Assembly (NCBI GenBank): GCA_963817615.1
Contig: CAWFPH010000002.1
Span: 1,736,001 to 1,800,000, forward strand
Direction: 5' to 3'
Source of the DNA: FEN-1219 sp963817615
Lineage (GTDB): Bacteria > Pseudomonadota > Gammaproteobacteria > Steroidobacterales > Rariloculaceae
Length of the DNA: 64,000 nt
The translations under genes and the position numbers were made by a program. Shown piece by piece: positions 17,079 through 26,639 of the stretch (positions are counted from its first letter, which is position 1; each line of letters starts with the position of its first letter). A model generated the notes under the pieces. That model did no database searches. It saw only the letters and a program-made list of their open reading frames with translations, and was not told the DNA's origin.

Positions 17079-17531
17079 TCACCTGTTGGGTTCCGCCATC
17101 GCTCGACGATGCGCAGCGCGAGGGCGTGCGCTACGGCGTTTCGTTCTCGCCGACGCCGCTCGCTCCATCGCGTAGCGCCAGGCGCTGGCGAGGATCTCGT
17201 GCAGCTCGTCGCGTCGCACATTTGCGAGCCGCACGAGCACGGCCGGATACGGCGCGTAGTGATCGGTCAGATAGTATAGGTCGGGGCGCGCCGCGATCCG
17301 CGCATCGCGCTCCGCGATGCCGATGTACACGCCGAGGGAGTTCGGCTCCACGTCGGCGCGCTGGACCGGCTGGCCCGCGAAGCGCTTCTGGCCGGCCTTG
17401 AACGCGGGCATCCCGTAGGCCGTCGTCTCCTCGACGTCCGGAAGGGACAACGCGATCTTGCGGACGTCGCCGAACGTCAGCTTGCGGCGCCGCGTGCGCT
17501 TGGCGGCGCCCGTCGCTTTGCGGTTCGTCAT
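17079..17531 (-). CDS. MmcQ/YjbR-like small DNA-binding-fold protein
   Basis: A 150-residue protein with the MmcQ/YjbR fold: 'FGDVRKIALSLPDVEETTAYGMPAFKAGQKRFAG' (key pattern LP-x-V-E-E-x-x-x-Y-G-x-P-x-F) and 'LVRLANVRRDELHEILASAWRYA' near the end. It has a basic N-terminal tail (KRTRRRK) and an Arg/Ala-rich C-terminal tail. Members resemble the CyaY-like fold and are usually of unknown function. The ATG at 17529-17531 overlaps the stop of the peptide transporter gene by four bases (ATGA), so translation is probably coupled. The frame runs upstream to 17648 but that segment lies within the transporter. Confidence 0.78.
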   Translation of the reverse strand: MTNRKATGAAKRTRRRKLTFGDVRKIALSLPDVEETTAYGMPAFKAGQKRFAGQPVQRADVEPNSLGVYIGIAERDARIAARPDLYYLTDHYAPYPAVLVRLANVRRDELHEILASAWRYAMERAASARTKRRSARPRAAHRRAMAEPNR

Positions 17532-19079
17532 TCGTGGGCGGCGGCCGTGGCGAAGTTTCCGGCCGCTTCCGCTTCCGCTTTGCTGTCGTGATGAATCGCC
17601 GAGAGCCGCTTCATCCACGGCAGCACCGCTACCGCGATCACCGTGCAAATCACGGCCGCGACACCGAGCCTATTGAAGAGGCTCGTGTAGATCGGCAGGC
17701 TCGCGACCGGATCGTTCGTGATTTCGCTCGAGATGCTCGCATAGGAGGCGACCACGCCGCCGAGATATTGCGACACGCCCGATGCGACGAAATACGCGCC
17801 CATCATGAACGCGCCCATTCTGGGCGGCACATAGCGCGCGACCATCGCGAGGCCGAGGCCGCTCACGAGCAGCTCGCCGAGCGAGATGGCGCCGTAGCCC
17901 CAGACCATGAGCCAAGAAGACACGCGGCCGTCGCTTCCGGCGAGATACTGCGAGGCGCCATAGATGAAGAAACCGGCCGCTACGACGGCAAAGCCGAGCG
18001 CGAACTTCGCGGCGATCGACAGGTCCTTGTTGCGCCGGCCGGCCGCCGTATACACCCACGCCAGAATCGGACTGAGGATGAAGATCCAGATCGGATTGAA
18101 GGCCTGGAACTGCGCCGGCGACCAATTCCACAGGTGCATGCCGAGCACGTTGAACGACGGATCGACGTTGCGCAGCGCGAATAGATTCAGCGACGTCGAC
18201 ATCTGTTGGTAGAAGATGAAATAGAACACGGTCTGCACCGTCAGTATCAGCGCGGCGATCAGGCCGGCGCGCTCCGCGCGCTGGCCGACGGAGATGAGAT
18301 ATACGAATATGCCGAGCACCGCGAGCCCCGCGAGGTACACGAACATCCGTGCCACCGTTTGGTGCTGCAGGATATAAGCGGACACGAACACCGCCGCGAA
18401 GCCGCACCAGCAGCACCGCGCCGAGCTTGCGGGGTGCGGCTGGACGCGCATCGGGCTCCGAGCCGATGTACGCCATCGAATGCCGCATGACCGCGTAGTT
18501 GATCAGACCCAGCACCAGCCCCACGGCGCACACCCCGAAGGCGACGTGCCAGCCGAGGCCGTTCGCGTACTGCGCGTTGAAGTGATCCTTGAGCCATGGC
18601 GTGAGGAGCTGGGAGATCATCGCGCCGAGATTCACGGCCATGTAATAGATCGTGAACGCGCTGTCGATTCTGGAGTCGTCGCCCTCGTAGATCTTGCGCA
18701 CCAGATTGCCGGCATTGGGCTTGAACAGACCGTTGCCGACCACGATCACGCCGAGCGCGCAGAACAGGAACCACACGTCCTGTCCCGGCACCACCATCAG
18801 CGTATAGCCCACCGCGAGAATCGCGGCGCCGAGCAGCATCGTCCTGCGGCTGCCGAGGATCTTGTCGCCGACCCACCCGCCGATGGCCGGCGCCACGTAA
18901 ATCAGCGCGGCGGCCGCGCCCCACACGACGGTCGCACGTTCGTCCGGGAAGCTCAGGCGCTCGACCATGTAGTACACGATCAGCGCCTGCATGCCGTAGT
19001 AGCCGAAGCGTTCCCACATCTCGATGAGGAACACCGTGGTGAAGCTTCGGGTCTGGGAGACCGAGGGCGTTGTATTCAT
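17528..19079 (-). pseudogene. POT-family proton/oligopeptide symporter, frame broken near 18400-18420
   Basis: A di/tripeptide transporter of the POT/PTR family split over two frames. The first part from ATG 19079 (MNTTPSVSQTRSFTTVFLIE) has the family's E-x-x-E-R signature EMWERFGYYGM, needed for proton coupling, and runs to about KLGAVLLV. The second part resumes in another frame at GFAAVFVSAYILQHQTVARM and ends at 17528 with a normal C-terminus, including YFIFYQQMSTSLNLF, a typical POT helix. A single-base change around 18400-18420 restores about 500 residues, the usual length. No homopolymer is present there. Either a fresh pseudogene or an assembly error. It overlaps the MmcQ gene by four bases. 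Confidence 0.85.
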
Positions 19080-19300
19080 AGTTGTCGACTGATCGGAGTT
19101 GCGGATCTCCCCTGTGGGGGTCAACCGGCACCACCGGCTGCTGCACCAGACACTTAGGCACCTCGATTGTCGATCGCTTCGAGGCGGAGTTCAAACCATC
19201 GCGCTCGATCATCGTCGACCGGTGGCGCGGAGTCCATGGCGGGATTCGAACGGGCGATTCGAGTGTCGGCACGGGGACGTCGATCGGTAGACTGTGCGCG

Positions 19301-20020
19301 ATGACGGTAGCCCCTTCGATCGTTGCTCGGCTCGACGTTCTCGACTGGCCCGGGATCGGCGCCGCTCTTGACGGGGGCGGCTGGGCGCCGCTCGCGAAAG
19401 TATTGACGGACGCAGAATGCGATGCGCTTACGGCGCTGTACCCGGACGACGACCGGTTTCGCAGCCGCGTCGTGATGACGCGGCACGGCTTCGGCCGCGG
19501 GGAGTACAAATACTTCCGCCAGCCGCTGCCCGTCGTCGTCGCGGAGCTGCGCGAATCGCTGTACTCGCGGCTCGTGCCGATCTCGAATCGCTGGAACGAG
19601 CTCATGGGCGTCGAAGCGCGCTATCCGGTAACGCACGCCGAGTTTCTCGAGCGTTGTCATCGTGCGGGTCAGTCGTTGCCGACGCCGCTGCTGCTCAAGT
19701 ACGAGGCTGGCGACTACAACTGCCTGCACCAGGACCTCTACGGCGAGCACGCGTTTCCGCTGCAGGCGGTGTTCCTGCTGTCGAGGCCGAACGAGGACTT
19801 CGGCGGCGGCGAGCTCGTCTTGACCGAGCAGCGACCGCGCATGCAGTCGCGCGTCGAGGTCGTGCCGCTCGGCCGCGGCGGCGGCGCGATCTTTGCGGTG
19901 AGCCAACGGCCGAAGCAGGGCTCGCGGGGCTACCATCGTGTAACGTTGCGCCACGGCGCAAGCGTCGTGCGGTGGGGCCGCCGTTTCACGGCCGGCGTGA
20001 TCTTCCACGACGCGCGTTGA
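19301..20020 (+). CDS. 2OG-Fe(II) oxygenase-like protein (COG3826 type)
   Basis: A 239-residue protein of the non-heme iron, 2-oxoglutarate-dependent dioxygenase fold. The metal-binding His-x-Asp is in NCLHQDLYGEHAFPLQAVFL. The distal His and the oxoglutarate-binding Arg lie in RGYHRVTLRHGASVVRWGRR. 'FGGGELVLTEQRPRMQSR' supplies the strand pair seen in COG3826 proteins, a group without a firmly known substrate. The frame is open from 19082 but the compact N-terminus MTVAPSIVARLDVLDWPG begins at ATG 19301, although no clear ribosome site is visible. It is divergent from the peptide transporter and convergent with the aldehyde dehydrogenase gene, 59 bases apart. Confidence 0.8.
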   Translation: MTVAPSIVARLDVLDWPGIGAALDGGGWAPLAKVLTDAECDALTALYPDDDRFRSRVVMTRHGFGRGEYKYFRQPLPVVVAELRESLYSRLVPISNRWNELMGVEARYPVTHAEFLERCHRAGQSLPTPLLLKYEAGDYNCLHQDLYGEHAFPLQAVFLLSRPNEDFGGGELVLTEQRPRMQSRVEVVPLGRGGGAIFAVSQRPKQGSRGYHRVTLRHGASVVRWGRRFTAGVIFHDAR

Positions 20021-20079
20021 GCGGACTTGGGCCGACGCGTGGAGTGGCAACTCCAGCGCGTTGCGCCTCCGGCGGCGGC

Positions 20080-21534
20080 TCAGCCCGCGCCGTAGTGATG
20101 ATAGGCCGTCTTCACCTGCGTGTAGCGCAGCAGGCCCCACTTGCCGTCCTCGCCGCCGATGCCGGATTCCTTGTAGCCGGCGTGGTGCGCGTGAATCGAC
20201 TCCCCGAGCGTGCGGTTGATGTAGATCTCGCCGAAGTCGAGATCGTCGACCGTGCGCATCACGGTCGAATAGTCGCGGCTGAACAGATACGCCGACAGGC
20301 CGTAGCGCGATGCGTTTGCGATGCCGATCGCCTCCTCGATGGAATCGACGCCGAGAATCGGCGTGACGGGGCCGAAGGTCTCCTCGATCATCACGCTCAT
20401 TGCCGGCGTGACGCCGCCGAGCACGGTGGGCGCGAACCAGTAGCCCGATTCGAAGTCGTCGCCCGCGGGCCGGCCGCCGCCGAGCAGCACCGTTGCGCCT
20501 TCGCGCCGCGCCGCAGCGACCGCCGCGCTGGTCTTCGCGAATTGCGCGGCGCTCACGAGCGGCCCCATGTCGCTGTCAGTGAGCGGATCGCCGACGCGCA
20601 GCGCCCGCGCGGCCGCCACGTAGCGCTGCGTGAACGGCTCGAGCACGTCGCGGTGCACGAGCACGCGCTCGGCGGCCGTGCAAACCTGCCCGCAGTTGGT
20701 GTGGCGCGCCGCGAGAATCGCAGGCACCGCGATCTCGAGGTCGGCATCCTTCCATACGATGGCGGGCGCCTTGCCGCCGAGCTCGAGCGAGACGCGGCTC
20801 AGGTTCGCGGCCGCACGCATCATCACGGCCTTGCCGGTGTCGCGATGTCCCGTGAACGACACGAGCGACGTGAGCGGATCGTCTACGAGGGCCTGGCCGG
20901 TTTCACGCGCGCCGGTCACGAGGTTCACGACGCCCGGCGGCAGATCGAGCTGCTCGTCGAGCAGCTGCACGAACGCGAGCGTCGATAGCGGCGAGATCTC
21001 GCTCGGCTTGATCACGATCGTGTTGCCCGTGACCAGCGCCGGACCGAGCTTGCGACAGAGCACGGCGAGCGGGAAGTTCCACGGGCAGATCGCGGCCACG
21101 ACGCCGAGCGGCACGCGCAGCAGATGTATGGTCTCCCCGGCGGAGTCGCCCGGCAGGATCTCGCCTTCGAGACGTCGATCCCATTCGGCGTTGTAGCGCA
21201 GGAACCCTTCGGCGAAGTCGATCTCGCCATACGCTTGCGCGAGCGGCTTGCCGACCTCCTCGACGACGAGCCGCGCAAGGCGGTCGCGGTGCCGGTGCAC
21301 GAGGTCCGCGGCCGCGCGAATGTACGCGCCGCGCTCGGCCGCCGGCCGGCGCGCCCAGTCGCGCTGCGCTGCGCGTGCGGCCGTCAAGGCGTCGTGCACG
21401 TCGCCGGCGCCGGCGCTCGCAATCGTTGCGAGCACCGCCTCGTTGCGCGGATCGTAGACGTCGATGCCGGGCCCGGAGGCCGCGCGCCAGTGTCCGCCGA
21501 TGTACAGCGGGGTGTCGATCGGTAGGCTGCTCAT
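20080..21534 (-). CDS. aldA: Aldehyde dehydrogenase, AldA (lactaldehyde/glycolaldehyde) type
   Basis: A 484-residue NAD(P)-dependent aldehyde dehydrogenase. Cofactor and active-site motifs: PWNFPLAVLCRK near 151-162, FTGHRDTGK near 228-235, the general base Glu251 in LELGGKAP, and the nucleophile Cys285 in NCGQVCTAAER. The overall sequence follows E. coli AldA closely ('YNAEWDRRLEGEI', 'FGEIYINR', 'HAGYKESGIGGEDGKWGL'), so lactaldehyde, glycolaldehyde or a similar short hydroxyaldehyde is the likely substrate. It would feed sugar or glycol breakdown. Length is standard. It is transcribed alone and divergent from the dicarboxylate symporter at 21676, so the pair may be co-regulated. Confidence 0.87.
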   Translation of the reverse strand: MSSLPIDTPLYIGGHWRAASGPGIDVYDPRNEAVLATIASAGAGDVHDALTAARAAQRDWARRPAAERGAYIRAAADLVHRHRDRLARLVVEEVGKPLAQAYGEIDFAEGFLRYNAEWDRRLEGEILPGDSAGETIHLLRVPLGVVAAICPWNFPLAVLCRKLGPALVTGNTIVIKPSEISPLSTLAFVQLLDEQLDLPPGVVNLVTGARETGQALVDDPLTSLVSFTGHRDTGKAVMMRAAANLSRVSLELGGKAPAIVWKDADLEIAVPAILAARHTNCGQVCTAAERVLVHRDVLEPFTQRYVAAARALRVGDPLTDSDMGPLVSAAQFAKTSAAVAAARREGATVLLGGGRPAGDDFESGYWFAPTVLGGVTPAMSVMIEETFGPVTPILGVDSIEEAIGIANASRYGLSAYLFSRDYSTVMRTVDDLDFGEIYINRTLGESIHAHHAGYKESGIGGEDGKWGLLRYTQVKTAYHHYGAG

Positions 21535-21675
21535 GAAAGGCTCTGCTCGGCGAAAAAGGAAAGACGGTCAGTATTGCACGCTCGGTGCGCGCCGAGCAGC
21601 CGCCGATGAGCCACAGGAGAGCCAATCGCGCTGAGCGGCTATGCTACGGCACATCGTAAGCCGACGGAGGCCTTC

Positions 21676-22920
21676 GTGACCTCGCGCACCAGTCATCTCG
21701 TCTTGCTCGGAATCGTCGCGGCGATCGTGCTCGCGTTCGCCAGCGTGGCGGTTTTCGGCGAGGCGATGACGGCCGTCGAGTGGCTCGGCACGCTGTTCTT
21801 GAAGTCGTTGAAGATGATCATCGTGCCGCTCGTCATGGCTTCGATGATCGTCGGCGTCGCGAGCTTGGGTGACGTGCGCAAGCTGGGGCGCCTCGGCGGC
21901 AATACGGTCCTCTACTTCTTGGCTACCACGGCCATTGCCGTGCTGATCGGCCTCGTGCTGGTGAACGTGATCCGCCCGGGCGTCGGTGTGGCGTTGGGGC
22001 AGTTGCAAGTGCCGGCGAACGTAGCCGCGAAGCAGCACTTCGCGCTGTCCGATCTCGTGCTGTCATTCGTGTCGGACAACATCGTCGCCTCGATGGCGAA
22101 CCTCGAGCTGCTGCCGGTGATCCTGTTCTCGCTGGTGTTCGGCGCCGTGCTCACGACGCTCGGCGAGGTCGCGGCGCCGGTCATCGCGTTCTTCAAGGGC
22201 GTGAACGAAGCGATGATGAAGCTCGTGATGCTGCTGATGCTCGTGGCGCCGCTCGGCATCTTCGGGCTCGTGGCGGGGCGGTTTGCGCGCGCCGGCGACT
22301 TGCGCGAGCTTGCGAGCGGCGTCGGCGCTTACATGGCGACCGTGTTGCTCGCGCTCCTCATCCACGGCGCGCTGGTGCTACCCGCGATCCTGTGGGTCTT
22401 CGCGCGGCGCAATCCGTACCTGTACCTGCTGAACATGGGCACGGCGCTGCTTACCGCGTTCTCCACGGCCTCGTCGTCGGCGACGCTGCCGCTCACGATC
22501 GAAGCCGCCGAGAAGCACAACGGGATCTCGGAGAAGGTGGCCGGGTTCGTGATCCCGCTCGGCGCGACCGTCAACATGAACGGCACCGCGCTCTACGAAG
22601 CGATCGCCGCGCTGTTCATTGCACAGGCCTTCAATGTCGAATTGAGTCTCGGTCAGCAGGTGATCGTATTGCTCACCGCGACGTTTGCCGCGATCGGCGC
22701 GGCCGGGATTCCCGAGGCGGGGCTGGTCACGATGGTGATCGTGCTGAACGCAGCGGGTCTGCCCTTGGAGGGCATCGGGCTGATCCTGACCGTGGATTGG
22801 CTGCTCGACCGATTTCGGACGAGCGTCAATGTTTGGGGCGATGCGGTCGGCGCCGCCGTGCTCGACCGCCGCATGCTCGATGTCCCCGTGCCGGGCGCCG
22901 AGGCCGCAACGCAGAGCTGA
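21676..22920 (+). CDS. Dicarboxylate/amino acid:cation symporter (GltP/DctA family)
   Basis: A 414-residue inner-membrane transporter that would take up glutamate, aspartate or C4-dicarboxylates with H+ or Na+. Family marks: the serine-rich re-entrant loop TAFSTASSSATLPLTIEAAE, the helix-7 motif GATVNMNGTALYEA (NMDGT-type, here Asn-Met-Asn-Gly-Thr) and the C-terminal 'ILTVDWLLDRFRTSVNVWGD' with the substrate-binding Asp and Asn. The start is GTG at 21676 with GGAGG five bases upstream. Length is normal. It is divergent from aldA with 141 bases between the starts. The specific substrate cannot be read from the sequence. Confidence 0.9.
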   Translation: MTSRTSHLVLLGIVAAIVLAFASVAVFGEAMTAVEWLGTLFLKSLKMIIVPLVMASMIVGVASLGDVRKLGRLGGNTVLYFLATTAIAVLIGLVLVNVIRPGVGVALGQLQVPANVAAKQHFALSDLVLSFVSDNIVASMANLELLPVILFSLVFGAVLTTLGEVAAPVIAFFKGVNEAMMKLVMLLMLVAPLGIFGLVAGRFARAGDLRELASGVGAYMATVLLALLIHGALVLPAILWVFARRNPYLYLLNMGTALLTAFSTASSSATLPLTIEAAEKHNGISEKVAGFVIPLGATVNMNGTALYEAIAALFIAQAFNVELSLGQQVIVLLTATFAAIGAAGIPEAGLVTMVIVLNAAGLPLEGIGLILTVDWLLDRFRTSVNVWGDAVGAAVLDRRMLDVPVPGAEAATQS

Positions 22921-23284
22921 ACGCCGAGCGGACGGCGGCCCCCGCGAGCGCGCGGCTGCCGGTTGCGGACCGCGCGGCGCGCGTTGCGAACGGCACACGG
23001 GCGGCGACCCGACCGGCCCATCTGTTTTCCTTCTCTTGGCATTTTTCTTGCACGCGCAGCAGTCGCATCGATGCCACAGACAGAAGGGTTGCAGTGCCAA
23101 GCAAATGCGGGGGGTACGCATTAACCGTTATCAGTTGTTGGCAGGCCGCGTTAGTGCTATTTGCAAAAAGAAGGAAACATAAACGCAACAATCGGATGGA
23201 CTCCGGTCGATAGGAGCCGTCACGAAGGGAGGCGCGGTCCGGATCAGGCAGGGTTACCAATCACCACAAGGGGATTCAGCACCC
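22921..23284 (+). other. 364-base gene-free leader of the TonB receptor
   Basis: No supported gene. The stretch changes from GC-rich to clearly more AT-rich at about 23020 and holds a sigma-54-type promoter candidate (23037-23052). A long leader of about 220 bases then ends in AAGGGG, 11 bases before the receptor ATG. I see no recognisable riboswitch fold. Confidence 0.6.
23037..23052 (+). promoter_or_regulatory. Sigma-54 (-24/-12) promoter candidate for the TonB receptor
   Basis: TGGCATTTTTCTTGCA matches the consensus TGGCAC-N5-TTGCA with the exact ten-base gap between the GG and GC elements. The expected start of transcription is about 23063. Confidence 0.55.
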
Positions 23285-26200
23285 ATGAAAAAGAAACCGC
23301 TCACCAATGTCATTGCCTCGCAGGCGAACGGCCGTGCCACGGTCCGCCTCGGATTGGCTCTCGCGTGCAGCCTGCTCCCGACGGTCCCCTGGGCCCAAGA
23401 GGCCCAAGCGCCCCAAGCGCCCGTCGAGCAGATCGTCGTCACCGGCACGCGCTTGCCCGATCCCAACCTCGTCAGCACGAGCCCGGTTCAGGTCGTCAGC
23501 GCGCAAGACATCACGATCTCGGGCCGCAACGACATCAGCGACATCCTCCAACTGCTGCCCCAGAGTTTCAGCAACGACCTCGGCCAGGACCTCGGCAACA
23601 GGACCAGCGGCTTGACGACGGCCGGTGGTGTCTCTACGGCCGACCTGCGCGGGCTCGGGCCGAACCGGACCCTGGTGCTCGTCAACGGTCGCCGGTTGGG
23701 CAACGGGTCCCCGTACACGGCCATCAGCTCCCCGGCGCCGGATCTCGATCAGATCCCGGCTCAGCTGATCGAGCGCGTGGAAGTCGTGACGGGCGGCGCA
23801 TCGGCCGTTTACGGCTCCGATGCGGTCGCGGGCGTGGTGAATTTCATCACCAAGCGGGACTTCGAAGGCGTCCAGTTCGACGTTCAGACGGGTTTCGATT
23901 GGCACAACAACGACAACTCGTTCGCACAGCAATTGGCGATCGATGCAGGCTTCGTTCCGCCGACCGGCACCCACACCGACGGCCGCAGCAGAAGCTACAA
24001 CTTGATAGCCGGTGCGAACACGGGGGACGGGCGCGGCAATTTCACGGTCTATCTCGGCTCCCAAAGCCAGGACCCCGTGAAATCCATTCAGCGCGACTTC
24101 GGAGCCGGTGAATTGTTCACGGACACCGACGACAACGGCGTGCCGCTCGGCACGGCCTCGATGGGCGGGTCGGCCAACTCCAACTACATTCAGCCGAAGA
24201 GCGGCCCTCTTGGAGCAGACCCCACCGCCATCTTCAGTGTCGGCGGCAATCAGTTCGTGCCGTGGGGCAGCGTCGATACGAATCCGCCCGCCATTTTCAA
24301 TGCCCAGAAGGACATCTACATGTCCCGGGAATACAAGCGCAATACCGCGGGCCTGATCGGTCACTACGACTTGAACGACCACGTCCAGCCGTACGTGGAA
24401 TTCGGCTTCATGAACGATAAGACGCATCAGGAGATCGCTCCGTCGGCTTTGTTCATCGCGAGCAACCCACTGACGACCGATAACAACTATCTGATCAACT
24501 GCAGCAATCCGCTGTTGAGCGCGCAGCAGCAGGCCATTCTTTGCTCGTCGCAAGAGATTGCGGCTGACGCGGCGGCGCCGGGATCGGTTCTGGCGCACGT
24601 CGCGATCGGCCGGCGCAACGTCGAGGGCGGCGGGCGCACATCGGACTACGAGCACACGAATTACCGCGGAGTGGCCGGCGTCAAAGGGGACATCAGCCGC
24701 GCCTGGAGCTACGACGCGTACGGCCAGTATTACTACGTGCAGTTCTACAACACGAACAACCGCTACCTGAACTTCGATAGGATCACGAACGCGCTGCAGG
24801 CCACGACCGATCCGAATACCGGCCAGCCGGTTTGCATCAGCGGCCCGCCGTGCGTTCCCTACAACATCTTCACCGAGGGCGGCGTCACACCAGACCAGCT
24901 CGACTACCTCTACACGGACGGCACGGGCTACGGCACGACGACGCTGCGTACGGTGCACGCCGACTTCACCGGCGATCTCGGCAAGTACGGTGTGAAGCTG
25001 CCCGGCGCGGGCCAAGGCTTGTCGCTCAACGTCGGCTACGAGACTCGCCAAGAAAAGTTGAACTTCAAGCCGGACGAGGCCGAGCTCAGCGGCCTGCTGT
25101 CGGGGTTCGGCGGCGCCGCCGTGGCCATCGATACGGCCGTCAACGTCGACGAATACTTCAGCGAGATCCGTGTGCCGTTGCTGCAGGACAAGCGGGGCGT
25201 CGAAGATCTGAGCATCGACGCGGGGCTCCGCCGCTCGGACTATTCCACGAGCGGGATTGCGAACACCTCGAAGTTCGAGGTCCAATACGCGCCGATCGCG
25301 AGCACGCGGCTGCGGGCGTCGATCAATCGCGCGATTCGCGCGCCGAGCATCATCGAGCTGTACAACCCGCAGTTCATCGGCCAAATCACGATCGGCGCCG
25401 ATCCGTGCGCTCCGACGCTCAATTCCAGCAACCAGCTCGTTCCGGCCGTCAACACCCTGGAGCAATGCCTGAGGACCGTGCGGCCCGATCAGGCCGCCGC
25501 ATTCACGGCCGCGTACGGCAACGGCGGGACGACCAATACGATCCCGCAGGGCACCGCGAGCCAGCTATCGCAGGTTCAGGGCGGGAATACGGAATTGCAG
25601 CCCGAAACCGCGAACACCTACAGCTTCGGCATCACGCTCACCCCGCAACGGCTGCGCGGATTCACCGGCAGCGTCGACTACTGGCACATCAAGATCGACA
25701 ATGCGATCGACACGCTGCCGGCCGGCGTCATTCTCAACGGCTGCCCCGACACGGGCGACCCGGTATTCTGCAGTCAGCTGATCCGCAATCCCCAGACCTT
25801 CTCGTTGCAGGGCGCGAGCGTCGGCGCAGGCGGCTACATCATTCAGACCAGCCAAAACATCGCGAGTGGCGAATCGTCCGGCCTCGATCTGCAGGCCGTT
25901 TATCGGCTCGAGTTCGAGCGGCACGGCTCGCTGTCTCTCGCGCTCGCGGGCTCCTATATGCTGTCCAACAAGAGCACGCCGTATCCCGATGCGCACACCT
26001 ACGACTGCACGGGCCTGTTCGGGTTGACCTGCGAGACCGTCAATCCGCGTTGGCGTCACGTGCTGCGCGCATCGTGGGATCTGCCGTCGCGCCTGACGGC
26101 GACGCTCAGCTGGCGGTATATCTCCGCAGTGAAGGAGGACAACAACGATTCCGATCCGACGCTGAACGAATCCACGTTCGCCGGTTACGATTCGTTCAAT

Positions 26201-26407
26201 GCGAAGATCGGCGCCCAGAGCTACTTCGACCTCGCCGCCACGTATCAGCTGGAAAAGGTCGAGCTGCGCGGAGGTATCAACAATCTCACCGACAAGGCTC
26301 CGCCGTTGCTGGGATCGGAGATCATCGGCGGCGGCTCGCCGAACACCTACTCGCTCTACGACCTGTTCGGACGGCAGGTCTTCTTTGCCTTCAACGTGAA
26401 GTTCTGA
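23285..26407 (+). CDS. TonB-dependent outer-membrane receptor
   Basis: A 1040-residue outer-membrane active transporter. A basic N-terminus and hydrophobic stretch (LGLALACSLLPTVPWAQE) form the signal. The TonB box region is 'VEQIVVTGTRLPDPNL'. The plug domain includes ADLRGLGPNRTLVLVNGRR and GGASAVYGSDAVAGVVNFIT, and the C-terminal barrel ends with aromatic Phe in QVFFAFNVKF. Long receptors with this plug type usually import carbohydrates, peptides or plant compounds rather than iron-siderophores, but the ligand is unknown. It has its own promoter region and a terminator right after the stop, so it is monocistronic. The sigma-54-like promoter is unusual for this class. Confidence 0.93.
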   Translation: MKKKPLTNVIASQANGRATVRLGLALACSLLPTVPWAQEAQAPQAPVEQIVVTGTRLPDPNLVSTSPVQVVSAQDITISGRNDISDILQLLPQSFSNDLGQDLGNRTSGLTTAGGVSTADLRGLGPNRTLVLVNGRRLGNGSPYTAISSPAPDLDQIPAQLIERVEVVTGGASAVYGSDAVAGVVNFITKRDFEGVQFDVQTGFDWHNNDNSFAQQLAIDAGFVPPTGTHTDGRSRSYNLIAGANTGDGRGNFTVYLGSQSQDPVKSIQRDFGAGELFTDTDDNGVPLGTASMGGSANSNYIQPKSGPLGADPTAIFSVGGNQFVPWGSVDTNPPAIFNAQKDIYMSREYKRNTAGLIGHYDLNDHVQPYVEFGFMNDKTHQEIAPSALFIASNPLTTDNNYLINCSNPLLSAQQQAILCSSQEIAADAAAPGSVLAHVAIGRRNVEGGGRTSDYEHTNYRGVAGVKGDISRAWSYDAYGQYYYVQFYNTNNRYLNFDRITNALQATTDPNTGQPVCISGPPCVPYNIFTEGGVTPDQLDYLYTDGTGYGTTTLRTVHADFTGDLGKYGVKLPGAGQGLSLNVGYETRQEKLNFKPDEAELSGLLSGFGGAAVAIDTAVNVDEYFSEIRVPLLQDKRGVEDLSIDAGLRRSDYSTSGIANTSKFEVQYAPIASTRLRASINRAIRAPSIIELYNPQFIGQITIGADPCAPTLNSSNQLVPAVNTLEQCLRTVRPDQAAAFTAAYGNGGTTNTIPQGTASQLSQVQGGNTELQPETANTYSFGITLTPQRLRGFTGSVDYWHIKIDNAIDTLPAGVILNGCPDTGDPVFCSQLIRNPQTFSLQGASVGAGGYIIQTSQNIASGESSGLDLQAVYRLEFERHGSLSLALAGSYMLSNKSTPYPDAHTYDCTGLFGLTCETVNPRWRHVLRASWDLPSRLTATLSWRYISAVKEDNNDSDPTLNESTFAGYDSFNAKIGAQSYFDLAATYQLEKVELRGGINNLTDKAPPLLGSEIIGGGSPNTYSLYDLFGRQVFFAFNVKF

Positions 26408-26433
26408 CCGCGCCGAGCGCGGTCGACAGCAGA

Positions 26434-26462
26434 GGGCTGGCGCCGCTGCGCCAGCCCTTTTT
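26434..26462 (+). terminator. Rho-independent terminator after the TonB receptor
   Basis: A perfect ten-base-pair stem, GGGCTGGCGC (26434-26443) with GCGCCAGCCC (26448-26457), a four-base loop and TTTTT. It begins 27 bases after the receptor stop. A second palindrome, GACCGCG with CGCGGTC, lies between the stop and the terminator. Confidence 0.92.
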
Positions 26463-26639
26463 CGCTCCGTGCCCGGACAGCCGACCGGCCGCCGCTCACG
26501 ACCCGTGCGAGTCCGCAGGTCCCTACGGCAAGCCGGCTTGCGCCGACTGAGGGGCGCGCGCCGGCGCGAGCATCCGAGCGGCTCGCCCCGAGTACGCTTA
26601 CACTGCGTCAGGCACACCGCCGTAAGGAGACCTCGCGAC

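Noticed and set aside
23276..25465. A 729-residue antisense frame over the TonB receptor
   Set aside because: Low-complexity shadow of a clear receptor gene, no start site or domain.
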